Below are positions 36,298 to 44,573 of a DNA stretch of 64,000 nt, piece after piece. The stretch's first letter is position 1, and the number at the start of each line of letters is the position of its first letter. This DNA comes from Streptomyces capitiformicae (lineage in GTDB: Bacteria; Actinomycetota; Actinomycetes; Streptomycetales; Streptomycetaceae). The position numbers and the translations under genes are program-made. The notes under the pieces were generated by a model that saw only the letters and a program-made list of their open reading frames with translations, had not been told where the DNA came from and made no database searches. The stretch is from NCBI RefSeq assembly GCF_002214185.1, contig NZ_CP022161.1:2789767-2853766 (forward strand), written 5' to 3'.

Positions 36298-37364
36298 CCA
36301 CCCCCCGGACGGAACACCTGGTCCTGCCCGGGGTCCTCACCGCAGAGCAGGCCGCCGCGACCGTACGGGGCATCCTCGCCGTACAGCGGGAGGACGGCGC
36401 CATACCGTGGTTCCGCGGGCATCACCTCGACCCGTGGGACCACACCGAGGCGGCGATGGCCCTCGACGCGGCCGGTGAGCACGAGGCCGCCGAGCGCGCC
36501 TACGAGTGGCTGCGCCGGCACCAGAACGAGGACGGCTCCTGGTACGCCGCGTACGCCGACGGGGACGCCGACGACGTCACCGACCGCGGCCGGGAGACCA
36601 ACTTCGTCGCGTACATCGCGGTGGGCGTCTGGCACCACTACCTCGCCACCGGCGACGACACCTTCCTGGACCGCATGTGGCCGACGGTCTACGCGGCGGT
36701 CGAATTCGTCCTGCGGCTTCAGCAGCCCGGCGGCCAGATCGGCTGGAAGCGCGAGGACGACGGCACGCCGGTCGTCGACGCGCTGCTGACCGGTTCGTCC
36801 TCCATCCACCACGCGTTGCGCTGCGCGCTCGCCATCGCCGAGCAGCGGGAAGAGGCGCAGCCGGACTGGGAGTTGGCGGTGGGCGCGCTACGCCACGCGA
36901 TACGCCGTCACCCGGACCGTTTCCTGGACAAGGACCGCTACTCGATGGACTGGTACTACCCGGTCCTGGGCGGTGCGTTGACGGGTACGGAGGCCAAGTC
37001 CCGTATCGAGAAGGGCTGGGACCGTTTCGTCGTGCCCGGCTTCGGGGTTCGCTGCGTCGTCCCCAACCCGTGGGTGACGGGCGGTGAGTCCGCCGAACTC
37101 GCGCTGGCCCTGTGGGCGATGGGCGAGTCCGACCGGGCCCTGGAGATCCTCCAGTCCATCCAGCATCTGCGTGACGCCGACTCCGGGTTGTACTGGACCG
37201 GGTATGTCTTCGAGGACCAGGCCGTCTGGCCCGAGGAGCTGACGTCCTGGACGGCGGGGTCGCTGCTGCTGGCGGTGGCCGCGCTAGGGGGCGACGAGGC
37301 GACCTGCACGGTGTTCGGCGGGGAGCGGCTGCCGGTGGGTCTCGACGACTCGGAGTGCTGCTGA
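36294..37364 (+). CDS. Alpha/alpha-barrel enzyme of the prenyltransferase/terpene-cyclase-like group
   Basis: This 356-residue protein starts at a GTG four bases within the methyltransferase stop region. It is built from alpha-helical hairpin repeats with WFRGHHLDPWDHTEAAMALD, YEWLRRHQNEDGSWYAAYAD (a QW-like repeat), VEFVLRLQQPGGQIGWKRED and LRDADSGLYWTGYVFEDQAVW. These repeats occur in squalene-hopene cyclase-like and glycoside-processing barrels. No DxDD cyclase motif is evident, so it may be a glycoside-type or non-cyclising member. It forms the third gene of the KstR-box operon. Confidence 0.7.
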   Translation: MTTPRTEHLVLPGVLTAEQAAATVRGILAVQREDGAIPWFRGHHLDPWDHTEAAMALDAAGEHEAAERAYEWLRRHQNEDGSWYAAYADGDADDVTDRGRETNFVAYIAVGVWHHYLATGDDTFLDRMWPTVYAAVEFVLRLQQPGGQIGWKREDDGTPVVDALLTGSSSIHHALRCALAIAEQREEAQPDWELAVGALRHAIRRHPDRFLDKDRYSMDWYYPVLGGALTGTEAKSRIEKGWDRFVVPGFGVRCVVPNPWVTGGESAELALALWAMGESDRALEILQSIQHLRDADSGLYWTGYVFEDQAVWPEELTSWTAGSLLLAVAALGGDEATCTVFGGERLPVGLDDSECC

Positions 37365-37383
37365 GAGGGGTTTTTCCGGGGTT

Positions 37384-37497
37384 TTCGCCCCCGCCGCCCC
37401 TACCCGTCCCATCCCCAGGGGCTGCGCCCCTTCGACCCCCTGGGTGTGTTTTCGGGTGCGGGTGGTGTTGGGTTGCTCGCGCAGTTCCCCGCGCCCT
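37384..37497. repeat. Dispersed Streptomyces intergenic repeat, copy B
   Basis: Same block order as 28239-28390: CGCCCCTACCCGTCCCATCC, CCCAGGGGCTGCGCCCCTTC, then CTCGCGCAGTTCCCCGCGCC at 37474-37493. Non-coding. Confidence 0.75.
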
Positions 37498-37730
37498 GAA
37501 GGCACAGGTGCAGCGGGTGGTCTCCGGTCGGTACGCGCAGCTCCGCCCATACGGTCTTGCCGGGGCGGCCGGTCGAGGAGCGACGCCCCAGCCGTCCGCG
37601 AGGGAGGCGACGAGGTGGAGGCCGCGGCCGGACTCGGATGCCGAGTCGAGGGTCGGGGCAGTGGACGGGGGCAGTCTCTCGGCGCGGGTGTCGGTCTCGC
37701 CGTCCGCCCCGCCAGGGTCCACGTCCGCGA
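37490..37730 (-). pseudogene. Fragment of an ATP-binding anti-sigma-type protein
   Basis: The minus strand reads SASESGRGLHLVASLADGWG in one frame, and after a shift GRPGKTVWAELRVPTGDHPL in the next. Together they mirror the C-terminal G2 box and end of GHKL ATPases such as the one at 23375. The upstream N-box region is missing, and DUF397-like or unrelated sequence precedes it. One frameshift near 37570 separates the pieces. Confidence 0.6.
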
Positions 37731-37898
37731 CTCGAAGGACACGACCTGTGCCGCACTAACCGTAGAACCCACGGCGTGGACCGCGTTCGTCGAGTTCGCG
37801 GCACTCTGACATGGGCGCAGGGCCCCTGGGCAGGCGTGTGCTTGTCCAGGCGCCCTGCGCACGCAGTCGCCAACGCACCCCATCCCCGAGCTCACCGC

Positions 37899-38186
37899 TC
37901 AGTGGCGGTACATCCGGTTGGCGATCGCGTGCCCCACCAAGAGGTACACCACGGCGGCCAGACCGTACCCGGCGACCACCCGCGCCCACGCCTCGTCGAA
38001 GGTGAACAGGTCGTGTGACCAGCCCGCGAGCCAGCGGGCGGCGTCGTGGACGAACTGGACGAAGTCGTTCGTGCCGTTCGCGTCCAACAGGTACATCAGG
38101 ATCCACAGGCCGAGGATGAACGCCATGACATCGGCGACGATCGCGATGACCCGACCCGCTTGATTGGAACCGCTATATCGAGACAT
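37899..38186 (-). CDS. Small two-helix membrane protein
   Basis: This 95-residue protein has two hydrophobic helices (VIAIVADVMAFILGLWILMY and VVAGYGLAAVVYLLVGHAIA) flanking a short soluble loop (NDFVQFVHDAARWLAGWSHD). It appears complete, with an ATG at 38186, but no strong ribosome site is seen. It resembles small conserved actinobacterial membrane proteins of unknown role. A large inverted-repeat element lies upstream, starting at 38227. Confidence 0.72.
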   Translation of the reverse strand: MSRYSGSNQAGRVIAIVADVMAFILGLWILMYLLDANGTNDFVQFVHDAARWLAGWSHDLFTFDEAWARVVAGYGLAAVVYLLVGHAIANRMYRH

Positions 38187-38226
38187 GCCACACGAGTTGC
38201 CCGCCGGGGTTCGACGAAACCGGGTC

Positions 38227-38394
38227 CTTGAAGTTGAGCGGTGCAAGCGTCCTGACGGCAGGGCGAGCAGGGAAGGTGATAGGCAGATTTGTTCCAGTGT
38301 CGGGGTCTGTGACCAGGTCCTTTCCGCGCGGGGAGTGGAACAGATCTGCCAATCTCGCGGCCGCTCCACCGCTCCACCGCTCAACTTCGAAAAT
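38227..38394. mobile_element. Long inverted-repeat (MITE-like) element
   Basis: Outer arms include TTGAAGTTGAGCGGTG near 38228 and CACCGCTCAACTTCGAA near 38378. Inner arms are GGCAGATTTGTTCCA (38282-38296) and TGGAACAGATCTGCC (38336-38350), which match 14 of 15. A 39-base loop separates the inner arms. The whole could fold into one long hairpin. There is no open frame and no similarity to the 10-kb and 15-kb MITEs. Confidence 0.6.
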
Positions 38395-38419
38395 CCACGA
38401 ACCCCGATCCGCTCCGGCG

Positions 38420-39430
38420 CTATGCGTTGAGCTCCGCCAGCACCCGCAGCGTATGCGGATCCGGGGCCAGGACCAGCAGATCGGTCACCGGCTCCTTCCG
38501 CCACAACTCCAGCCGTTCCGCGATCCGTTCGCGCGGGCCGACCAGGGAGATCTCGTCCGCGAAGGAGTCCGGCACGGCGAGTACGGCCTCCTCGCGCCGT
38601 CCGTCGAGGAAGAGGCGCTGGATCCGCCGGGCCTCCTCCTCGTACCCCATGCGAGCCATGAGATCGGCGTGGAAGTTGCGCTTGGCGTGTCCCATCCCAC
38701 CGATGTAGAAGCCGAGCATGGCCTTCACGGGCAACAGCCCCTCGGCGATGTCGTCGCAGACACGCGCACGGGCCATCGGTGCGACGAGGAACCCCTCCGG
38801 GGCGTCGGCCAGCGAGGCCTCGTACACCTCCGTCCGCGTCGGCGACCAGTACAACGGCAGCCAGCCGTCCGCGATTCGGGCCGTCTGCGCGATGTTCCTC
38901 GGGCCCTCGGCGCCGAGGAGGACGGGCAGGTCGGCGCGGAAGGGGTGGGTGATGGACTTCAGGGGTTTGCCGATGCCGGTGGCGTCCGGCCCGCCGTACG
39001 GGAGCGGGTGGAACCGCCCGTCCAGCTCGACCGGGCCCTCGCGCCTGAGGACTTGGCGTACGACGTCGACGTACTCCCGGGTCGCGGTCAGCGGGGACTT
39101 CGGGAACGGCCGCCCGTACCAGCCCTCGACGACCTGCGGACCGGAGAGGCCGAGCCCGAGGAGCATCCGCCCGCCGGAGAGGTGGTCGAGAGTGAGGGCG
39201 TGCATCGCGGTGGTCGTCGGCGACCGGGCTGCCATCTGGGCAACCGCCGTGCCCAGCTTGATCCTTGACGTCCGCGCCGCGATCCAGGTGAGCGGGGTGA
39301 AGGCGTCCGAGCCCCATGACTCGGCGGTCCACACCGAGTCGTAGCCCAGCCGCTCCGCCTCCTGCGCGAGCGGGACATGGTCGGGGGAGGGGCCGCGTCC
39401 CCAGTAGCCGAGCGCGAGACCGAGTCGCAT
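38420..39430 (-). CDS. LLM-class F420-dependent oxidoreductase
   Basis: This 336-residue luciferase-like monooxygenase-fold protein opens MRLGLALGYWGRGP. It has AEVLGYDSVWTAE-type AERLGYDSVWTAESWGSDAF, IKLGTAVAQMAARSPTTTAM and GRMLLGLGLSGPQVVEGWYG, all typical of F420-binding members. The C-terminal GPRERIAERLELWRKEPVTD is also conserved. M. tuberculosis Rv3520c, a KstR-regulon gene, belongs to the same group. No KstR box is seen here; instead a TGACGNNNCGTCA palindrome precedes the gene (39463-39477). Substrate unknown. Confidence 0.85.
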   Translation of the reverse strand: MRLGLALGYWGRGPSPDHVPLAQEAERLGYDSVWTAESWGSDAFTPLTWIAARTSRIKLGTAVAQMAARSPTTTAMHALTLDHLSGGRMLLGLGLSGPQVVEGWYGRPFPKSPLTATREYVDVVRQVLRREGPVELDGRFHPLPYGGPDATGIGKPLKSITHPFRADLPVLLGAEGPRNIAQTARIADGWLPLYWSPTRTEVYEASLADAPEGFLVAPMARARVCDDIAEGLLPVKAMLGFYIGGMGHAKRNFHADLMARMGYEEEARRIQRLFLDGRREEAVLAVPDSFADEISLVGPRERIAERLELWRKEPVTDLLVLAPDPHTLRVLAELNA

Positions 39431-39450
39431 ACGCCTGCCTCCGTTCTGAC

Positions 39451-39479
39451 AGCTGACGTTATCTGACGGTACGTCAGCT
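39451..39479. promoter_or_regulatory. Nested palindromic operator upstream of the LLM enzyme
   Basis: AGCTGACG (39451-39458) and CGTCAGCT (39472-39479) are perfect arms. Nested within them is CTGACG-GTA-CGTCAG (39463-39477), the shape of many TetR-family sites. It lies 21-49 bp upstream of the ATG. Confidence 0.65.
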
Positions 39480-39507
39480 GAGCGCGCCGGGAGGCGACTG
39501 TACGCCA

Positions 39508-39539
39508 ACGGCCCCCCGCTCGGAAGAGCGAGGGGCCGT
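39508..39539. terminator. Hairpin terminator for the membrane protein gene
   Basis: ACGGCCCC and GGGGCCGT form outer arms, with CGCTC/GAGCG inner pairs around GGAA. It lies 22 bases past the stop codon at 39562 on the minus strand, between it and the LLM promoter. Confidence 0.75.
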
Positions 39540-39561
39540 ACGGGTGCCCGTGTGTTCCGGG

Positions 39562-40401
39562 TCAGCCGCGCTGGATGCCGCTGGTGTCCTGCAGCACGCC
39601 ACGACGGCCGTCCTGCGTCTGGGCCACCAGGTTGGGGCCGCGCTGCTCGACCGCCAAGTACCAGGTGCCCGGCGCCAGTTCGGCGATCGTCGACTGCGAA
39701 CCGTCCTCCGCGAACAGCGGCCGCGTCACCGGCACCGCGAACCAGAACGGCGAGAAGTCGCTTGCCGGCGGCTGCGGAGCCTGAGCCTGCTGCGGCGGCT
39801 GCTGCCCACCGAACGGCGCCCCCGGCTGCCCCGGCTGCGGCTGGCTCGCACCGTACGGCGCCTGGGCCTGGGCACCGGCGCCCGGGTAGCCGTAACCACC
39901 GGGCGGCTGGGCGCCGTAGGGCTGCGGGGCGGCCGGGCGGGGTGCGCCGATGAGGGCGGCCTTGAGGGCGGGGACCATGGGGGTGGCCAGGGCGGCGGCG
40001 GCCATGATCAGGGTGGCGATCAGGGCGATGATGAGGCCGGTGCCGGCGTCGGGACCATTGGCCTCGTTGCCGAAGTTGTCCGCGGCGCCGGCCGGGTCGA
40101 AGATGTTCCCGAGCGCGCTCCACGCGGCGAAGACCGTGAACGCGATGCCGAAGTGGCCGAGGTCGATGCCGGCGACCTTGGGCGCCTGGGGCAGACCACG
40201 GGCGATGACGATGAAGGCGGCGCCGAAGACGCCCGCCAGGACGACACTGAGCAGGACGGGCCCGCTCTCCCAGAGGTTGGGCATGTCGATCCCGGAGGGA
40301 GCACCGTCGTACGAGTAGTTCTCGAGGAACGACGCGATGAACAGCAATACCGCTGCTCCGATCACGACGCCGTCGCCTCTGGTGAGGGAGCGGATATTCA
40401 C
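39562..40401 (-). CDS. Four-helix membrane protein with Pro/Gln-rich cytoplasmic domain (DUF5336-like)
   Basis: This 279-residue protein starts at a GTG (VNIRSLTRGDGVVIGAAVLL) seven bases after GAAGGA. About four membrane helices occupy residues 10-155. A Gly/Pro/Gln/Tyr-rich linker and a short C-terminal domain (FWFAVPVTRPLFAEDGSQST, WYLAVEQRGPNLVAQTQDGR) follow. Similar proteins in actinobacteria are annotated DUF5336; some are polyketide/phage-receptor-associated, but no role is assigned here. The low-complexity linker may be disordered. Confidence 0.7.
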   Translation of the reverse strand: MNIRSLTRGDGVVIGAAVLLFIASFLENYSYDGAPSGIDMPNLWESGPVLLSVVLAGVFGAAFIVIARGLPQAPKVAGIDLGHFGIAFTVFAAWSALGNIFDPAGAADNFGNEANGPDAGTGLIIALIATLIMAAAALATPMVPALKAALIGAPRPAAPQPYGAQPPGGYGYPGAGAQAQAPYGASQPQPGQPGAPFGGQQPPQQAQAPQPPASDFSPFWFAVPVTRPLFAEDGSQSTIAELAPGTWYLAVEQRGPNLVAQTQDGRRGVLQDTSGIQRG

Positions 40402-40574
40402 TTCAGGGTCCTTCGTCAGTCGTCTCGTCATCGGTGTGGAGGCATCGCTGTCACCATGTCGCCGTCAGGCTGGTGGTGGGAAGCGCGGGGGTGGCCCCTC
40501 ATCGTAAAGACGACCTTATCGCCCGTCCGACGAGGCTGTCCGCCGGGATTGCCCCGATGATCACGACCCGCCCC

Positions 40575-41555
40575 CTACCCGCGCAGGAAACTCACGATTC
40601 CCTCAGAGATCCCCTGCGCGGCCTTCTGCCGCCAGGCACCACTGGTCAACAGTGCCGCGTCATTGCTATCGCGCATATTGCCGCACTCGATGAACACCTT
40701 GGGAACCGTTGACAGATTGAGACCGCCCAGGTCCTGACGTGTGACGAGACCGGTACCGTCGCCGACGTAGTTGGAGGGGGCGGTGCCCGTCGCGCGTACG
40801 AACTTGCCCGCGATGCGCTCGCCGAGAGCGCGGGAAGGGCCGACGATGGGGCGCGTATCGGCCGTGCCCTCGTTCACCGAACCGGGGAGGATCACGTGGA
40901 AGCCGCGGCTGCCGGTGCCCGAGCCGTCCGCGTGGATCGACACCACCGCGTCCGCCTCCGCCTCGTTGCCGATCCGCGCGCGCTCGTCGATGCACGGCCC
41001 CCAGGGCCGGTCCTCGTCCTGAGTGAACTTGACCGTGGCGCCCTGCTGTTCGAGGAGTGCCCGCAGCCGCCGTGAGACGTCCAGGGTGAACTCGGCTTCC
41101 ATATAACCGTCGTTGGTAGTCGTCCCCGTCGTGTCGCACTCCTTCGTGCCCGTCCCGATGTTCACCTTGCGGTTGATCTCGGTGGTGTGCTGGAAGTTAC
41201 CCGGGTTGTGCCCCGGATCGACGACGACGACCTTGCCCTTGAGAGGGCCGTCGGTGGCGGGGGAGGACGAGGAGGCGGAGGGGCTCGCCTTCTTGCCGTC
41301 CTCGGAGGCGGTCGGCTCACCGGACGGGCTGCCGGCGGAGGTCGCGGGGGCGTTCGTCGCCGAGCGGGGCGTCTGCCCGGCTGCTTGGTTTGCGCCGCTC
41401 CCGCCGCCCGAGTCCCCCACCGCCTGCCAGACCCCCCACCCGGCCACCGCCCCCACCACGACAGCGGCCACCGCCACGGTGAGCGGACGGCGAAGAGCGG
41501 AACGACGGGGCTGGGGCGGATCGAAGTCCGGACCTACGTACGACACGATTGCCAC
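40575..41555 (-). CDS. N-acetylmuramoyl-L-alanine amidase (Amidase_3)
   Basis: This 326-residue protein has an N-terminal membrane anchor (residues ~22-46, after RRPLTVAVAAVVVGAVAG) and a Ser/Ala/Pro-rich linker. The amidase core has zinc ligands in VVVDPGHNPGNF (His), YMEAEFTLDV (Glu) and VVSIHADGSGTG (His), and the catalytic Glu in VFIECGNMRDSNDA. It cuts the stem peptide from glycan strands outside the membrane. A cysteine pair (KECDTTG, GPCIDER) may form a disulfide. The GTG at 41555 is used; a GTG four codons later is equally possible. Confidence 0.9.
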   Translation of the reverse strand: MAIVSYVGPDFDPPQPRRSALRRPLTVAVAAVVVGAVAGWGVWQAVGDSGGGSGANQAAGQTPRSATNAPATSAGSPSGEPTASEDGKKASPSASSSSPATDGPLKGKVVVVDPGHNPGNFQHTTEINRKVNIGTGTKECDTTGTTTNDGYMEAEFTLDVSRRLRALLEQQGATVKFTQDEDRPWGPCIDERARIGNEAEADAVVSIHADGSGTGSRGFHVILPGSVNEGTADTRPIVGPSRALGERIAGKFVRATGTAPSNYVGDGTGLVTRQDLGGLNLSTVPKVFIECGNMRDSNDAALLTSGAWRQKAAQGISEGIVSFLRG

Positions 41556-41698
41556 CTTACGGGGAGGCCCCGGTGTGCGCGGGAGCGTGGGGCGTCCGGC
41601 TGAGCCGTATCACAACACCGTCGCCGATCCGCCCACTCAAGAGCACACTCCGCGCCCTTGAGGAGCACCATGGGATACGGACGCCGAAGGGGGACGGG

Positions 41699-42325
41699 AT
41701 GGGCGGACTGTCAGCGCGTGCGAAGCGGGTTCGTGGGCTGGCGATCGGGTCGGCGGCGGCCCTGGTCGTCGGGGTCACCTTACTGGTGTGGTCGGGGTGG
41801 TCGGCGCTGCTGGGGTCGATGTCGGGCGACGGGGACGACAGGGTGGGGAGCCCGCCGCCCACGGCTTCGGCCCGACCGACACTGACGGATGCCGTGCCGC
41901 CGAGTACGGATCCGAGTTCAGGCACAGGTTTGGAGTCACCGGATCCGACGTCCACGTCGACGCTGTCCGCACCTCCGGAACCGTCCTCGCCGGACTCCCC
42001 GCCCCAGTCCCCGCAGCCGACTTCGAGCTCGCCGTCCCCGCCCTCTCCCTCACTGACCCCGAGCTCGTCGTCGCCGGAGCACGCTCCTCCGGACGAGGAC
42101 GACTGGGCCGCCGACACCGGTCGCCGAGGCCTCTCGGGTTCGAACACCACGGCGGAAACGATCACGGCGGTCTCCGGGGCGATCTCGGCCGTCGGCGGAG
42201 TGTGCGGGGGCGTCGCGGCGGTCATCGTGGCGCTGCGCACGCCCCGCCCGGTCCCCGTTCCTCACTACCCTCCGTACCCGCCGCATCCCCCGCACGACCC
42301 CCCACATGACCCACCTCGGGGGTGA
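41699..42325 (+). CDS. Low-complexity membrane protein
   Basis: This 208-residue protein starts at an ATG behind GAAGGGGG. A membrane helix near residues 13-33 (GLAIGSAAALVVGVTLLVWS) is followed by about 110 residues dominated by Pro, Ser and Thr. A second hydrophobic segment (ITAVSGAISAVGGVCGGVAA) precedes a C-terminus rich in Pro and His. It is divergent from the amidase gene and lies just before the Mrr-TerD gene, with which it might be functionally linked. No family recognised. Confidence 0.6.
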   Translation: MGGLSARAKRVRGLAIGSAAALVVGVTLLVWSGWSALLGSMSGDGDDRVGSPPPTASARPTLTDAVPPSTDPSSGTGLESPDPTSTSTLSAPPEPSSPDSPPQSPQPTSSSPSPPSPSLTPSSSSPEHAPPDEDDWAADTGRRGLSGSNTTAETITAVSGAISAVGGVCGGVAAVIVALRTPRPVPVPHYPPYPPHPPHDPPHDPPRG

Positions 42326-42460
42326 CCGCCGCCGTAGCTGGTGAGAGCGGATGAGCGCATGCGTGGTCGCGGGATAGAGTCAGTCAATTACTGCTGGTTT
42401 GTGGGGGCAGGGCTTGCGGCGGCGAGGGGTGCCCAAGTCCTGGGGGAGGGCCTGTCGTAC

Positions 42461-44563
42461 ATGAGTCGTCGCTCCAACGGGTTGGTCGGTATCTGGGCTG
42501 AGGCGCAGCGCCAACAGCAGCGTCAACTGGAGGCGCGGGCCAGGCAGCAACGGGAATACGAGCGGCAGCAGCGGGTGTACCAGCAGCAACTGGTGCGCAA
42601 CCAGCGCGAGCAGCAGCAGGCGTACAAGCAGCAGCGTGAGGCGGACGCCAGGCGACGTACGGAGGAACTGGACGCACAGGTCGCGACCTTGCAGGAGTTG
42701 TTGGCGGTCGGCTGCCGGGCCCCGGCGTTCCGGGTGACCTCCCTCAGTCGTTCCGAACATCTGGAACCATTCGCTCCTGGGGTGCTCGCCCATCCGATAC
42801 CCATGCCGGATCCGCATCACTACCAGGCGCAAGGCGGCTGGACCGCGAGCCGACGGGCGCAGGCGCAGGCGCAGGCGCGGTCCCGGTTCGAGTACGACTG
42901 GCACGCGGCGCAGGCCGCGGAGGCCCAGCGGCAGCAGCAACTCGCCCAGTACCAGCGGCAGTACCAGCAGTGGGCCGAGGCCCAGCTGTCGGACATCCGT
43001 CGGCACAACGCGGGGATCGCGGAGATGACGACGGCCCTGCGGAACGGAAGCGATCCGGAGGCCGCCGTCGAGTATTTCTCCGCCGCGCTCTATGCCTCCG
43101 CCGCGTGGCCCGAGGGTTTCCCACGGCAGGTCTCCGCCGCCTACGACTCGGCCGCCCGGCACCTCGTACTGGACTGGGAACTGCCCAGGTACGACGTCGT
43201 CCCCGAGGCGAAGTCCGTGCGGTACGTGGCCGCCGCGGACCAGGACAAGGAGACGGCCCGTCCGGTCACCCAGCGTCGGGCCCTCTACCGCGACGTCCTC
43301 GCGCAGAGTGTCCTGCTGGTGCTGCACGACCTTTTCGCGGCGGACGAGTTCGGCGCCCTGGAGTCGGTCACGCTGAACGGATTCGTCGATGACCACGATC
43401 CGGCGACCGGCAGACGAGCACAGATCTTCCTGGCCACCGTCATGGCTTCGCGATCGGTGTTCTCCGGGTTGAACCTGGAACAGGTCAGCGCCGTCGACTG
43501 TCTGCTCGACGGGCTTCGGGGCCAGCTGTCGTCACGGCCGGACCAGCGTGCCGCCGTACGGCCGGGCAGGCGGCCCGACGACGTCGGCAACGGTGTCGTC
43601 ACTCACGGGGGCGACGTGGAGCCCGACCTGCTGGAGATGGATCCGATCGCCTTCGAGTCGCTGATCGCCGAGTTGTTTCGAGCCATGGGCATGCAGGCGG
43701 TGACGACCCAGCGGTCGAACGACGGCGGTGTGGACGTCGACGCCCTGGATCCGACGCCCATCCGCGGCGGCAAGATCGTCGTGCAGGTCAAGCGCTACCG
43801 GAACACCGTCCCGCCGACAGCGGTCCGGGACCTCTACGGCACCGTGCAGCACGCCGGCGCCAACAAGGGCGTACTGGTCACGACCTCCAAGTTCGGACCG
43901 GGCTCCCACACCTTCGCAGGCGGCAAGCCGCTCGAACTCGTCTCGGGCAGCGAACTCGTCGACCTGCTCCACCGGCACGGGCTGCGCGGCCGCCTCGGGA
44001 CGGGTGAGGGCTCCGCTGCCGCTCCTCCCGCTCAGCGGACCTCGCCGGACCCCCGGCCCGGAGCGGACCCGGACACGGGCGACTACAGGGTGCTGGGCAT
44101 GTCCTGGACCGGTGGCGTCGCCCTGGACATCTGCGCGCTCGTCTGCCACGGCAACCGGGTCCTCAGCGACGAGCACTTCGTGTTCTTCAACAACCTCCGC
44201 ACCCCCGACGGCACAGTCCGCGCGCTTCCCCCGACCGCGCCCGACAAGGCCGCGATCCAGGTGTCCTTCGACGCCCTGCCCGACACCGCGGACCGACTCG
44301 TCCTCGTGGCGGCGGTCGACCCGGCCGTGAACCCCGAAGCAGACCTGTCCGGCTTCACCGACGCATGCATCCGTCTGCTGGACCCCTCACGCACCGAGCA
44401 GGACCGACTGGAGGTCTCCGACGGCCGCTCCGATGAGACGGCGCTGGTCCTCGGCTCCTTCCGCCGCCGAGCAGGCGGTGACTGGGACTTCGTCCTCGGT
44501 GGCAAGGGATACCGGGGTGGCTTGGAGGAACTGGTTCAGGACTACGGGATCGAGGTGGCGTAG
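42461..44563 (+). CDS. Mrr-type restriction endonuclease fused to a TerD domain
   Basis: This 700-residue protein starts at an ATG with GGGGGAGGG upstream. Residues 1-190 form a Gln/Arg-rich coiled coil (EAQRQQQRQLEARARQQREY). A helical middle region (FSAALYASAAWPEGFPRQVS, QIFLATVMASRSVFSGL) follows. At ~385-510 lies an Mrr_cat nuclease domain: MDPIAFESLIAELFRAMGMQ, NDGGVDVDA (catalytic Asp), KIVVQVKRYRN (Q-x-K), then LVTTSKFGPGSHTFA. Residues ~530-700 are a TerD-like domain (MSWTGGVALDICALVCHGNR, DEHFVFFNNLRTPDG, FTDACIRLLDP). TerD domains bind calcium and occur in phage- and stress-response networks. A defence role is likely but unproven. Confidence 0.85.
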   Translation: MSRRSNGLVGIWAEAQRQQQRQLEARARQQREYERQQRVYQQQLVRNQREQQQAYKQQREADARRRTEELDAQVATLQELLAVGCRAPAFRVTSLSRSEHLEPFAPGVLAHPIPMPDPHHYQAQGGWTASRRAQAQAQARSRFEYDWHAAQAAEAQRQQQLAQYQRQYQQWAEAQLSDIRRHNAGIAEMTTALRNGSDPEAAVEYFSAALYASAAWPEGFPRQVSAAYDSAARHLVLDWELPRYDVVPEAKSVRYVAAADQDKETARPVTQRRALYRDVLAQSVLLVLHDLFAADEFGALESVTLNGFVDDHDPATGRRAQIFLATVMASRSVFSGLNLEQVSAVDCLLDGLRGQLSSRPDQRAAVRPGRRPDDVGNGVVTHGGDVEPDLLEMDPIAFESLIAELFRAMGMQAVTTQRSNDGGVDVDALDPTPIRGGKIVVQVKRYRNTVPPTAVRDLYGTVQHAGANKGVLVTTSKFGPGSHTFAGGKPLELVSGSELVDLLHRHGLRGRLGTGEGSAAAPPAQRTSPDPRPGADPDTGDYRVLGMSWTGGVALDICALVCHGNRVLSDEHFVFFNNLRTPDGTVRALPPTAPDKAAIQVSFDALPDTADRLVLVAAVDPAVNPEADLSGFTDACIRLLDPSRTEQDRLEVSDGRSDETALVLGSFRRRAGGDWDFVLGGKGYRGGLEELVQDYGIEVA

Positions 44564-44573
44564 GGCCGCCGGC

